In this document: positions 25,796 to 34,672 of the stretch, piece after piece
Layout of the letters: every line of letters starts with the position of its first letter
Position numbering within the stretch: the stretch's first letter is position 1
NCBI GenBank assembly: GCA_030646035.1
Contig: JAUSMY010000023.1
Location: 99,702 to 163,701 of the forward strand
Source of the DNA: Thermodesulfovibrionia bacterium
GTDB lineage: Bacteria; Nitrospirota; Thermodesulfovibrionia; UBA6902
Direction of reading: 5' to 3'
DNA: 64,000 nucleotides
The notes under the pieces: generated by a model
What the model saw: only the letters and a program-made list of their open reading frames with translations
Told to the model about the DNA's origin: nothing
Databases searched by the model: none
Translations under genes and position numbers: made by a program

Positions 25796-28429
25796 TTACC
25801 TTGCACCTTCGCATAACGGGCTGTGATAGCAGTATCTGCACTCCTGCGCATTATGCGGCTCAGGATGAAATATGCCTCTTCTTATATTGCCGACGATCTC
25901 CTCCGCCTTTGTGAGAGCAGCTTCGGTGTATTCACCCATGTCGCCTTTTGAAGGATACCAGGTGATACGGCCGTCCCTTAAGGAATAGACACCCGCTCTT
26001 TCAACCATGTCAGGGTTCTCCTTCTGCCACATAGAGACATAAAGAGGAAGCTGAAGGCTCTCCTTATCAGGATTACCGGTCTTGTAATCGATTATTCTTA
26101 TGGTACTTCCTTCCACTTCACTCTGAGTCTTTATGTCGATCCTGTCGATCTTGCCTTTAAGCTTCAGGCTGCCGATCTCTACAGCCACCTTCTTTTCAAC
26201 CTCAAAAGGCATGAACCCGTCAGTCCTGATCTCATTCTCCCGCGCCTTGAGTTCGGGAAGGAGCCTTCTGAAGATATCATGCGCTACCTTTGACCAGAAG
26301 TCTCCAACGGGAAATCTCTTCAGTGCAAGCGAAAGCCCGTCAAAGAGCCGCTTGTCCATACTGTCAATCTCAATATCGCCGTCTTTGAAAAGGTGCTCCA
26401 TCGTCTTATGCGCGAGGCTTCCCCACAGCCTTGCCTCGACCTCAAACTTGGGCGGCTCCTCAGCAATTATCTTCAATACCTTCTCAATGTAAAACCTGCG
26501 GGGACACCTCCTGTATGAATCAATATCCGTCACGCTTATGTAACCTTTAAAGTAAGAGCCTGTATCAATCGATGCTTCAGATCCGGCTCTATGATTACCG
26601 CGCATCCCTTCCATTACATGTATCTCTTCTTCGGAAAATATATTCGGTACTGAAGAAGGCACAACCGAATCCCAGTCAAGAAACGGCGATGCAAGAAGCA
26701 GATTATCTCCTTCTGCCGAGGGGCAGGAGATGCAAGGCTCTCTCCTTGAGGAATGAAGTATCATATTAAAATAACGCTTCTGCCTTTGGATGTAGTATTC
26801 AAGATACGGGAGCCCGAGCTCCTTCTTGACCTTCTCAGGCAGTATCGGGTCTATCACAGGCCTTGAAGGAAGGTCTGCCTCAACCGCGCCGCCGAAGAAG
26901 AGAACTTCTGACTCAACTCCTGCGGCAAGCTCAAACGGGATGAGGCGTACTCCGTTGTCTCTCTTTGAGAACGCCTTCATGTCCCTTAAGATATTTCTGA
27001 GAAGAGAAACAGGCTGGCTCTCAAAGTTCGGTGTCCTGCCGCAGATCTTATGGAACTGCCTGAGTTCATCAAACTGCTCATCTATCATATCAGTGATTTC
27101 TGTATACGCGGGGTTGCCTGAGAAGCCGAGTTTCCTGAGCGTATCTTCAAGCGCGTCAAGAAATCCGGGCAGCGCCTTCTTTCTCTTCACATTCTCGATA
27201 AGGCCGATAATATCCTTTATCCCGTTCTGGATATCTCCTATCCTTGCGCGCTCTTCATCTTCCATCTTTCCTGTCATGGAGTTAAGCAGAGTCTCTTTTA
27301 TTGAAAGCCATGATCCCTTCCCCTTGATGACTCCAGCCCTGTATGAATATGCGACAGACCACTCCTTGATAAGCGGATGGATCTCAGGGAATGAAGGCGA
27401 TGTGAGGAGCGCGAGAAAGTCATAGGACGGGTAATCCTCTTCAATGCATGTCAGCAGGCTCTCAAGCGCGATGACAGGACTTGCGCATGAGAGGTCCTGC
27501 TCTGTAATGCTCAGCGGAAGGCCGTGCTTTGCAAAGACCCTCTTCACAATTGGCGCGTATTTTCCGAGTTCAGGGAATGAGACGACTATATCCCACGGGT
27601 CCGCTCCTTCAAGGATCATCGCTTTAGAAGACTTTGCGATTGATTCAACCTCTTCCTCAATAGAGGGATAAGAGGAGTAGGACGGGTTTTCCCTGCGGAT
27701 CTTTGAGTCAAGTTTTATGACAGATAAACCCTTATGGTCAGGCAGTGATTGGCATATTCCGCTACTGCCTTCAGCAAGCAAAAAAGCATTCTCAGCTTTT
27801 TCAATAAGCGCCATAATAACTTCAAGCTCAAGCGGAGCCGGGTCAAAGAATCCGTCTATCACAACGATAGTCATCTCTTTGGATCCCTTTATAACCGGGA
27901 CGCTCATTTTAAGGACTTCTTCAGGATCAGCCAGGCCCTTCTTCTTGATCCAGTCTTCGTACTTGATCAGGTTCTCTATAGCATCTGCAGCCCGGGTTGC
28001 CGCCTTCTCCTCAAATATCAACGAGACCGTCTGATCTTTGATCTCAGAAAGCTCTTTCCCGGGCATATAGTGTTTCAGCTTCCGCAGGAGGTCGGATAAA
28101 AGGCGGGTATAGCCTGCGTTCTTTTCTGAAATGATCTCAGAGATGATGAGCGGCCTTATGCGCTCTGAGATGATAATTCCGCCGGACTTTTCATGGAAGA
28201 TACGCTCAGCAAATTGCTTTAACGCAGCCGTCTGAAACGGGATATAGGCAGGCCTCTTCAGATAGTTATGGAAATCTCTTTCAGCCTCTGTGATGATAAA
28301 GCTGTTCGGGCAGATGTAGAGGATAGAAGAGAAATCGTTTTCAGGGCAAAGCGATACGAGTTCCTTGAAGATGCGGTCTCTCTTTTTTCTCGCGCCAGGC
28401 GGGGCTATGAAGAGGGTCTTGTTGCTCAT
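25796..28429 (-). CDS. addB: AddB-type RecB-family nuclease with Fe-S motif
   Basis: An 877-aa protein of the AddB class, partner of AddA in break resection. The N-terminal nucleotide-binding loop is degenerate (APPGARKKRDR, no GKT), so the helicase-like half is probably not an ATPase. The C-terminal part has VTDIDSYRRCPRRFYIEKVL, the nuclease motifs LKGKIDRID and IIDYKTGNPDKESLQLPLYV, and the Cys cluster C-x2-C-x5-C (CRYCYHSPLC). With the earlier Cys in YRRCP this forms the AddB 4Fe-4S site. It is followed by the islet and then addA. The gap to the upstream Fic gene is 26 bases and no clear Shine-Dalgarno precedes the ATG. Confidence 0.82.
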   Translation of the reverse strand: MSNKTLFIAPPGARKKRDRIFKELVSLCPENDFSSILYICPNSFIITEAERDFHNYLKRPAYIPFQTAALKQFAERIFHEKSGGIIISERIRPLIISEIISEKNAGYTRLLSDLLRKLKHYMPGKELSEIKDQTVSLIFEEKAATRAADAIENLIKYEDWIKKKGLADPEEVLKMSVPVIKGSKEMTIVVIDGFFDPAPLELEVIMALIEKAENAFLLAEGSSGICQSLPDHKGLSVIKLDSKIRRENPSYSSYPSIEEEVESIAKSSKAMILEGADPWDIVVSFPELGKYAPIVKRVFAKHGLPLSITEQDLSCASPVIALESLLTCIEEDYPSYDFLALLTSPSFPEIHPLIKEWSVAYSYRAGVIKGKGSWLSIKETLLNSMTGKMEDEERARIGDIQNGIKDIIGLIENVKRKKALPGFLDALEDTLRKLGFSGNPAYTEITDMIDEQFDELRQFHKICGRTPNFESQPVSLLRNILRDMKAFSKRDNGVRLIPFELAAGVESEVLFFGGAVEADLPSRPVIDPILPEKVKKELGLPYLEYYIQRQKRYFNMILHSSRREPCISCPSAEGDNLLLASPFLDWDSVVPSSVPNIFSEEEIHVMEGMRGNHRAGSEASIDTGSYFKGYISVTDIDSYRRCPRRFYIEKVLKIIAEEPPKFEVEARLWGSLAHKTMEHLFKDGDIEIDSMDKRLFDGLSLALKRFPVGDFWSKVAHDIFRRLLPELKARENEIRTDGFMPFEVEKKVAVEIGSLKLKGKIDRIDIKTQSEVEGSTIRIIDYKTGNPDKESLQLPLYVSMWQKENPDMVERAGVYSLRDGRITWYPSKGDMGEYTEAALTKAEEIVGNIRRGIFHPEPHNAQECRYCYHSPLCEGAR

Positions 28430-28455
28430 ATTAATATTTTGAGAAAAGGGAGATT

Positions 28456-29199
28456 TTATCTAACAAGACTTTCAACAACCTTCTTCAATGACTTCATCTC
28501 TTCATGAATAACGCTTAGGATAAAGATACGCAGGGTGATCAAATCTCCCTTGTTGCTCTTCCGCATTGCGGTTATATATTCCGCCCTTCTGATCGGAGGA
28601 ATGATAACAGGACAATAGCTGTTTTTCAGGGTCAGGATACTCAATAGAAGCCTGCCTATTCTTCCGTTACCGTCTATAAATGGATGGATTGCTTCAAACT
28701 CAGCATGAAGATCACTCGCCAGTTCAAGAGGATGTTTATCTCTATCAACTCTATTCAGGCCTTCAATGTATTGTTTCATTAACTCAGGGACTTCGTGGTA
28801 ATCAGGTGGAAGGTAATCCGTTCCGGTAATGATCACGTTCCGCTGCCTGTATCTGCCGGCATTTCCAGAGTCTATCTGCCGGAAGAAGAGTTTATGCAGG
28901 AGCAGAACATCTTCCTCTGTTATTGCTCTGTCCAATAAAAAATAGATATGGTCATACGCCTTTGCATGTCCAAGCACTTCGTAATGTTCTCTTAAAGATT
29001 TTCCGCCTATGGTTAAGCCGTCTTCAATGACAACCTTTGTCTCTGATTCCGTGAGGGTGTTGCCTTCAATTGCGTTAGATGTGTAGGTTAGCCCTATGCG
29101 GTAGTAATCTCTCAGTTGTTTGACAACATGGTCGGGGAATGGACGATGGCTGTCGAGGGCGGATTTGAGGGAGTCTGTTTGCTCTAAGAGATCTTTCAT
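28456..29199 (-). CDS. Fic family protein with N-terminal inhibitory motif (class II)
   Basis: A 247-aa Fic enzyme that transfers AMP or a related nucleotide moiety to target proteins. The core motif HPFIDGNGRIGR (about residues 171-182) has all catalytic positions: His, the anion-hole residues and both Arg. Upstream, TSNAIEGN (about residues 40-47) matches the inhibitory helix motif (S/T)-x3-E-(G/N). That places the auto-inhibitory Glu in the same chain before the Fic fold, as in class II Fic proteins. There is no separate antitoxin and no winged-helix domain. It sits between an unrecognised two-gene cassette and addB, in an accessory region. The target is unknown. Confidence 0.9.
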   Translation of the reverse strand: MKDLLEQTDSLKSALDSHRPFPDHVVKQLRDYYRIGLTYTSNAIEGNTLTESETKVVIEDGLTIGGKSLREHYEVLGHAKAYDHIYFLLDRAITEEDVLLLHKLFFRQIDSGNAGRYRQRNVIITGTDYLPPDYHEVPELMKQYIEGLNRVDRDKHPLELASDLHAEFEAIHPFIDGNGRIGRLLLSILTLKNSYCPVIIPPIRRAEYITAMRKSNKGDLITLRIFILSVIHEEMKSLKKVVESLVR

Positions 29200-29267
29200 T
29201 TATAGGTTGTTTATAATTCCGTTTTTATAAGTAAGCATAATATTATCAAAATTGCGCTGATTTTTAT

Positions 29268-30212
29268 TCAAATAGATGACTTATCATATGCCACTTGAAA
29301 ATCTATTTTTCCATCAACTAATTCTTGTCGAATCCGTAAAATATCGTCTGCTAATGGTATCCCAGCAATAACAATTTTGGCATTAATTTGTAAGCGAGAA
29401 AGCAATTTATTTATTTCGCTAATAATATGTTCGCGTAATATGGCTTGTGCCCATCTAAAAGTAATCCCTTTATAGATAGTGAAAAACTCTGTGCAATTTC
29501 TTTGCGAATGGTCTCTACGATTCCATCCCCAGTGTTTGGTAATCTTTCTATAGTAACTTTCAGTAGTAAGGACATATTCCTGGAAATTATAACCTTTTGT
29601 TTGTATTTGATTTTCTAAGTCGCTTCGCCAGAATTTCGGACCTATATGCTCAAATCGTTTTAGTCTCAAAAGCATGTTCTTATAACCAGAGGCCCCACCT
29701 AAAGCAGAAGGGATTGAAATCTCCCATATATCTGTTGAAGGGATGATTACATAACGTTTTTTTAAATACTCATAGTCCTGTTTTGGAACCCATTGAATAA
29801 AATATCTTGGGAGTCGGAAGAGACGCTTACTGGTAAAGCCATACAAGTGATATTTACTATTATCTTCATCGTCACGTATAATCTCGTGGACTGCATACCC
29901 ATACCATGCCAAATTCAATGTAACCTGTTGCACGACATCGCACACTGTTTTAACAATATCACTGTGATCATATTGGGCAAGCGAACTGCACAGTTCTATA
30001 GCTCGTTCGCAGTCTACCTCATTACCTTTAAATTTAATAGCAAACTCTGGATGTTTGTCAGTTTTCCCACCTATGGGCATCACTGCGAGACTAACGTCCT
30101 CTGTAAACATATGCACATTAAGATCTGTTTTGTATTCCGATAAGCTTGGAAAATGAGATATTACTCTCGGCTTGTGGGGTCGGCCTTTTCTATTTCCCCT
30201 ATATTTCCTCAT
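29268..30212 (-). CDS. Unrecognised 314-aa protein, partner of the 850-aa membrane protein
   Basis: No family recognised. The ATG at 30212 is favoured: it is preceded by AGGAAGGGG and overlaps the last 14 bases of the 850-aa gene, so the two are translationally coupled (the frame continues 9 codons further upstream). The N-terminus is strongly basic (MRKYRGNRKGRPHKPR). The rest is soluble, with many Trp, Tyr and Arg residues (YFIQWVPKQDYEYLKKR, KITKHWGWNRRDHSQRN, FTIYKGITFRWAQAILREH). The basic, aromatic-rich composition would suit nucleic acid or membrane-surface binding, but no catalytic motif is evident. No signal peptide or membrane helix. AT-rich compared with housekeeping neighbours. 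Confidence 0.7.
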   Translation of the reverse strand: MRKYRGNRKGRPHKPRVISHFPSLSEYKTDLNVHMFTEDVSLAVMPIGGKTDKHPEFAIKFKGNEVDCERAIELCSSLAQYDHSDIVKTVCDVVQQVTLNLAWYGYAVHEIIRDDEDNSKYHLYGFTSKRLFRLPRYFIQWVPKQDYEYLKKRYVIIPSTDIWEISIPSALGGASGYKNMLLRLKRFEHIGPKFWRSDLENQIQTKGYNFQEYVLTTESYYRKITKHWGWNRRDHSQRNCTEFFTIYKGITFRWAQAILREHIISEINKLLSRLQINAKIVIAGIPLADDILRIRQELVDGKIDFQVAYDKSSI

Positions 30213-32751
30213 CTTCCCCTTCCTGTTGATGATTAACAATTTCTGTGTAATACTTTTCTTCGCGTTCTAAATCTTCTTCTAAATCCCTTCTTCTCTGACC
30301 AAAATCGATATCTTTTCCTTCAGGTCGTTTCCGCAGATATAATGCAATAAATATATCGATACCGTCATGAAAACTTCCATACGGTTCTCGTGCAAAAATA
30401 CGAACTAATGGGCTGTCATGAATTATAATACTATCTGAAGTATGCCACCTACGATGAAATATTTCTTTCCTCGGTAGACCCACAAAGCAATGCTCAACTT
30501 TTTGTTTCCAGCCTGTACGTAATATACCGTGATGTGGTATCTCAAAGCCAGATTCAGTTATTGCAACTGCAGCAGCCAACAGGTTTATAACATGTGCGTT
30601 GGGTTTTTCATTTAGATATTCATCCCAAGTGGCAGTAACTTCTGTCCATAAAACAGGATTATTATGGAAGTCTGACAATAGGCAAGCATAACCACTAAGC
30701 TCCATCAAATCTAGCAAAGGAGCAGCAGCTATTTTTAATTCTTGCTGGGCTCGCCAATCTGTTGAGCCTGTTTTTGGTCTCAGGTTTTCAAATTTTAACA
30801 AGCATCCGTAAAGGTATGCTTTAAATGTAGCTTTAATTAACTCGAAATCACCATTACAAAGTGCATCTAATATTGATTCGCCTGCTGTGTATAGGAATTG
30901 TCCTCCGTAATCTGTGGAATTATTTGGTCGAGGAATTAATAAAAGGACTGTGCTTTGTTGTGACATGAGTTTAAGGACTTCTTTCTTTCTGTTTTTAACC
31001 TGTCGTTGACTGACTTCTATTTTATAATCAGGCCAAGGCAAATCTTCAATGTAACGATGCTCACTAAAATCTTGCCAGATTTTAAATAATCTACCAATGT
31101 GAGATTCCATTTTATTCCAGTATTCCCATTCTCTACTGATGAAAACCGAAGCAACCCATTGATGTTTTGCAGTGTTTAGTTGCTCAATCAGTTTTTGATA
31201 AAGTTGCATTGCAGTAGAAACAAGACAATTAATATTTTCAACTAACTTCTCTACCTCAACCTGAACAATTAATTCTGTTTGATACCACAAAGGGCTTATG
31301 AGCTTATCTTCTATAGATAACTCAAAATCCATTCTTCCCTTAAACCATTCAAGACGGGGCAACATATACTCATGGAATCCCTGCAGATATATATCAGAAC
31401 TGTTTTGCCACCGAATGTGAGCCAATCTTCTTGAGATTTCAGCCTTGCTGAGATTACTTATAGATTCTGAATAGGATAATAGTATGGTAATTGGCATCAT
31501 TGCCAAGCGTTCAGCTACTCCAAGGTGTTCAATTGGTTCTTCTGTAACTATTTTATCCGCTGACTTACCAATTTCTGTAAATATGCTTAAGTTTAGTTTT
31601 TCTAATGTATCAAATGCCTGTTTTACTTCCCCTCTCTTAGAAAGACTGCTCAGGTAAGCATCTAATCCCCCAAGTAGTTCTTGCACCAAATTGAAACGTT
31701 TTGCTTTTAAGTTTGTATCAACGCAACGTAATACAATGGGAATAAGCCTATCTTCAATCCAAAGTTTATCATTGACAACTTCAGGCTGAATCATTGTGCC
31801 TGTCTGATGAGCTATCGTTAGTGCTGTGTCTTCAGTGCGATACCAGTCTCTGTGGCTATAGCGTTGCTCAAACCATAGACTCCCAGATGGTATCTGATTC
31901 TTTAATTTGTGATAGTGAATCAAATAAATAAGAGTGTATTTTGCTAATTCTGAAAATGGCCTACCATTTAGATGTGGAGATTTCGGGTTGCTTGTTAAAT
32001 CCGCTAAGGTCTCAAGTGTTTCTATGGCAATTGTTGCCTGTTTATTGGCATGAGCTTGAAATGCTTGATCATCCCACCGGTATCCTCCAACACTAACTGT
32101 TCTAAGCCAGCGTCGTGAGTCATCGAAAATAGAGTGAGAAAGGACAGTGGGGTCAAATAGATAGAAAAACATGCGACCATATTTAACGAAAGCAATAATT
32201 CCAACACCGGATAAAAGAATAATAAATGGAATAACTATAGGGATTCTTGGATATCCTAAAATTCTCAATCCGATCAGGCACAGCCCTGTAAATGTTAAAA
32301 ATGCAAGAAAACGCATATACACATTTCCAAAGCGTTCTTTTGCCAATAACTCACGTAAATTGTTTGGTACTTGAGAATAGACAGATGCCCCTACAGTAGT
32401 TATTCCCGCAAAATAAAGACCAATGAATATTCCACCAATTCCACTCACAGTAGCAAGGAATGTTACATAATCGCTATCTTCAGGAATTTTCAAATGAGCA
32501 TATTCATAGAAAGGTTGTAGATATGGGTTAATGATCTGTAGACTAATGGAAACAGAAATGGCAAGTAATAGTTGTCCACCTGTGTTATGAAATAAACCAC
32601 GAACTGTTTGAAAATTTGTTATTTCTTCTTGCAACCCATAGCGGAATTTAAAAAAATGACGTTTGATTGAGAATAAGAGCTGAGAAAGCAAGGCACGTGC
32701 TGCCCAGAATATACGGTGTTGTGCCAAAAAAAGAAATAAGAAATTTCTCAT
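30199..32751 (-). CDS. Unrecognised 850-aa protein with four N-terminal membrane helices
   Basis: No family recognised. Four hydrophobic segments at about residues 59-78, 95-120, 146-164 and 170-190 form an N-terminal membrane domain (the second is Gly-rich, GIGGIFIGLYFAGITTVGA). About 650 mostly helical, soluble residues follow, ending in a highly acidic tail (QRRRDLEEDLEREEKYY...EGEDEEI). No ATPase, nuclease or transferase motif is visible. The 314-aa gene downstream overlaps its stop. AT-rich composition and its place between trmB and Fic/addB mark it as accessory. A membrane-anchored sensor/effector is one possible reading, as is an unusual transporter-like protein; both are speculation. 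Confidence 0.72.
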   Translation of the reverse strand: MRNFLFLFLAQHRIFWAARALLSQLLFSIKRHFFKFRYGLQEEITNFQTVRGLFHNTGGQLLLAISVSISLQIINPYLQPFYEYAHLKIPEDSDYVTFLATVSGIGGIFIGLYFAGITTVGASVYSQVPNNLRELLAKERFGNVYMRFLAFLTFTGLCLIGLRILGYPRIPIVIPFIILLSGVGIIAFVKYGRMFFYLFDPTVLSHSIFDDSRRWLRTVSVGGYRWDDQAFQAHANKQATIAIETLETLADLTSNPKSPHLNGRPFSELAKYTLIYLIHYHKLKNQIPSGSLWFEQRYSHRDWYRTEDTALTIAHQTGTMIQPEVVNDKLWIEDRLIPIVLRCVDTNLKAKRFNLVQELLGGLDAYLSSLSKRGEVKQAFDTLEKLNLSIFTEIGKSADKIVTEEPIEHLGVAERLAMMPITILLSYSESISNLSKAEISRRLAHIRWQNSSDIYLQGFHEYMLPRLEWFKGRMDFELSIEDKLISPLWYQTELIVQVEVEKLVENINCLVSTAMQLYQKLIEQLNTAKHQWVASVFISREWEYWNKMESHIGRLFKIWQDFSEHRYIEDLPWPDYKIEVSQRQVKNRKKEVLKLMSQQSTVLLLIPRPNNSTDYGGQFLYTAGESILDALCNGDFELIKATFKAYLYGCLLKFENLRPKTGSTDWRAQQELKIAAAPLLDLMELSGYACLLSDFHNNPVLWTEVTATWDEYLNEKPNAHVINLLAAAVAITESGFEIPHHGILRTGWKQKVEHCFVGLPRKEIFHRRWHTSDSIIIHDSPLVRIFAREPYGSFHDGIDIFIALYLRKRPEGKDIDFGQRRRDLEEDLEREEKYYTEIVNHQQEGEDEEI

Positions 32752-32881
32752 GCCTATATTTTTATCCTTTCCATCTAATACTCACAACCTAAACTTTTTC
32801 CTTTTCCCAGCTAAATGCTTTTACTTTATCAGCTTCAACTGTGTATCAAGTTCGCAAAAACCTTATTAATTATACTATGTT
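32752..32881 (-). promoter_or_regulatory. Upstream region of the 850-aa/314-aa cassette
   Basis: This 130-base AT-rich gap lies between the trmB stop and the membrane-protein start. On the minus strand a TATAAT-like sequence occurs near 32875, and an AAAGGA ribosome binding site lies about 13 bases before the ATG. It probably holds the cassette promoter, but I cannot point to a well-spaced -35/-10 pair. Confidence 0.3.
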
Positions 32882-33574
32882 TTACTCCACTAACCGGATA
32901 CCAGCCTTAACAAACCTGTATCTATTAAATTGTCTGTTGTCTTTAGCTGCCTTTAACGCAAAAGCGGTTCTGCTTATATCAGAGAGGTCTTCTCCCTCGA
33001 TCACGAATCCGGCAGAGGCAAAAGAGCTTTCTATCTCTGTTGCGTATTCATCCGAGTCTGTGGCAACAACTATATATCCTTGCGCCTTAAGCCTGGGGAA
33101 AAGGATTGCGGCGAATTCAGGATTTATCAGCTTTCTTTTATGATGCTTCTTCTTGGGCCACGGGTCAGGGAAGAGAATATATATGCCGTCGAAAGAGTCG
33201 GGAGGTATATTATTTTCAAGCACACTCCTGGCGTCTTTATTAAATACCCTGACATTGGTAATGGAAAGTGCATCCGGATCTTCTTGGCTTATGAGATTGA
33301 CCAGCAGTTTTGATATCCCGGTCACATATATTTCAATACCGATAAAATCGTGTTGCGGAGCAGTTGCCGCCTTTTCAGACAGGAAAGCGCCGGTGCCGAA
33401 TCCGATCTCAAGGTAGAGTGGAGCTTCTCTTCCAAAGACATCCGCCTTATCCATAACAGACTCTGTGCATAGCTTGATAAGAGGGAGTATTGTGGAAAGG
33501 GCGCTGCGCCCCGCTTTGCTCATCCTGCCGGATTTTCTGCCGGTAGTGCGCGTTTTCCTTACATTGGTAGTCAT
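32882..33574 (-). CDS. trmB: tRNA (guanine-N7)-methyltransferase TrmB
   Basis: Methylates G46 of tRNA using SAM. Seen: SAM site LYLEIGFGTGAFLSEKA, the family signature ILFPDPWPKKKHHKRKLINPEF, and ATDSDEYATEIESSF. I choose the ATG at 33574 (230 aa) because it overlaps the stop of the upstream glycosylase gene as ATGA; a start 6 codons earlier at 33592 is possible. The N-terminus is unusually basic (RKTRTTGRKSGR), suiting tRNA binding. It is a conserved chromosomal gene next to the accessory block. Confidence 0.94.
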   Translation of the reverse strand: MTTNVRKTRTTGRKSGRMSKAGRSALSTILPLIKLCTESVMDKADVFGREAPLYLEIGFGTGAFLSEKAATAPQHDFIGIEIYVTGISKLLVNLISQEDPDALSITNVRVFNKDARSVLENNIPPDSFDGIYILFPDPWPKKKHHKRKLINPEFAAILFPRLKAQGYIVVATDSDEYATEIESSFASAGFVIEGEDLSDISRTAFALKAAKDNRQFNRYRFVKAGIRLVE

Positions 33575-34197
33575 ATCTTTTCGAGCGGGCATCCTTCACA
33601 TTTTGGTTTTGGTTTACAGTAATGCTTGCCGGCCATCACGAATAATGCGTGATACTCATTATATAAAGATACATCATGCGGCAGGTTGTTATGAAATAGC
33701 TCCTGCATCTCATGATATGTTGCATCTTCTTTCACGATCCCGTGTCTTTGCAGAACCCTTTTTGTATAGGCATCTATCACGAAGGTCGGTTTTTCCAACG
33801 CATATAAAAGTATGGAGTCTGCTGTCTCCGGGCCGATGCCGTTTACTTCGAGAAGTTCTTTCCTGAGCATGGGCAGGCCTCTTTTCTGCATCTTTGCCAT
33901 GCTCCCCCCGTAGTTGGAAGAAAGGTATGACAAAAAGCCTTTGAGCCTTTTTGCTTTTACATTAAAGTAGCCTGAAGGTTTTATTAATGAAGCGAGCTCT
34001 TCATGCGGCATCTCGTGAAGTTTTTTCGCGGTTAACGCCTTTTGTCTTTTTATATTGCTGATGGCCTTCTCGACATTTCCCCAGCTGGTATTCTGAGTCA
34101 GTATCGCGCCAACGGCTATCTCAAAAGGCGTGTCACCCGGCCACCAGTTCTGCGGTCCGAAGGATTTATAGAGGGTGCGGTAGATCTTCTTAAGCAC
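33571..34197 (-). CDS. Endonuclease III-like base-excision glycosylase (MagIII/COG2231 type)
   Basis: A 208-aa HhH-GPD DNA glycosylase. The helix-hairpin-helix and active site read LEVNGIGPETADSILLYALEKPTFVIDAYTKRV. The catalytic Asp is present (VIDAYTKR), but the Lys of bifunctional Nth is Glu (GPETAD). It is therefore expected to be a monofunctional alkylated-base glycosylase like MagIII, not an AP lyase. At the C-terminus only three Cys remain (CKPKPKCEGC) and the protein stops before the fourth Cys of the Nth Fe-S loop, so cluster binding is doubtful. It overlaps trmB by 4 bases. Confidence 0.88.
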   Translation of the reverse strand: MLKKIYRTLYKSFGPQNWWPGDTPFEIAVGAILTQNTSWGNVEKAISNIKRQKALTAKKLHEMPHEELASLIKPSGYFNVKAKRLKGFLSYLSSNYGGSMAKMQKRGLPMLRKELLEVNGIGPETADSILLYALEKPTFVIDAYTKRVLQRHGIVKEDATYHEMQELFHNNLPHDVSLYNEYHALFVMAGKHYCKPKPKCEGCPLEKI

Positions 34198-34200
34198 TTC

Positions 34201-34542
34201 TTACCCTGGCGGCCAGTGCATCGGCCTGCCTCCAAGCATGTGAAGGTGGATGTGAAATACGGTCTGGCCCGACTCTCTGTTGCAGTTCATGACGAGCCTG
34301 AAGCCTCTTTGGTCAATGCCTTTCTCTCTCGCTATCCTGTTTGCCGCCTGGAACATCTTCCCTATCAGTTCGTTATCCTCAGGCCCTGCTTCGAGTATCG
34401 TTGAGATATGTTTTTTCGGCACTACTAAAATATGCACAGGCGCTTGCGGTGTTATATCTTCAAATACAAATACATCGTTATCTTCATAGACCTTTTTTGA
34501 AGGGATCAAACCTTTGATAATCTTGCAGAACAGACAATCCAT
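34201..34542 (-). CDS. HIT-family purine nucleotide hydrolase (HinT-like)
   Basis: A 113-aa histidine-triad protein of the HinT branch, which hydrolyses nucleoside phosphoramidates. Seen: CLFCKIIKGLIPSKKVYEDND at the N-terminus, VPKKHISTI, and the triad GQTVFHIHLHMLGGR (H-x-H-x-H). The ATG at 34542 is chosen because GGAGG lies 8 bases upstream; an ATG two codons earlier is too close to it. The stop is 3 bases from the start of the glycosylase gene. Confidence 0.93.
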   Translation of the reverse strand: MDCLFCKIIKGLIPSKKVYEDNDVFVFEDITPQAPVHILVVPKKHISTILEAGPEDNELIGKMFQAANRIAREKGIDQRGFRLVMNCNRESGQTVFHIHLHMLGGRPMHWPPG

Positions 34543-34660
34543 TTGCATCGCCTCCTTTGATATTTATATGAAACGGGATGATTCATTTTAGCACAGCACT
34601 GAAATAATTAGCCTTGAAACAGGAGTGCACGCTTCCCTTTAATTATTCGCAGTATTGGTA

Positions 34661-34666
34661 TATAGT
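34661..34666 (+). promoter_or_regulatory. -10 element giving a nearly leaderless transcript
   Basis: TATAGT lies 6 bases before the ATG of the 120-aa gene. No Shine-Dalgarno is present between them. The upstream hexamer at the right spacing (TTTAAT, 34638-34643) is weak. If this is the promoter, the mRNA would begin at or next to the start codon. Confidence 0.35.
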
Positions 34667-34672
34667 AAACGC

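Noticed and set aside
26826..27425. 199-codon ORF antisense to addB
   Set aside because: Shadow of addB with Ser/Ile-rich low-information translation; no independent start signals.
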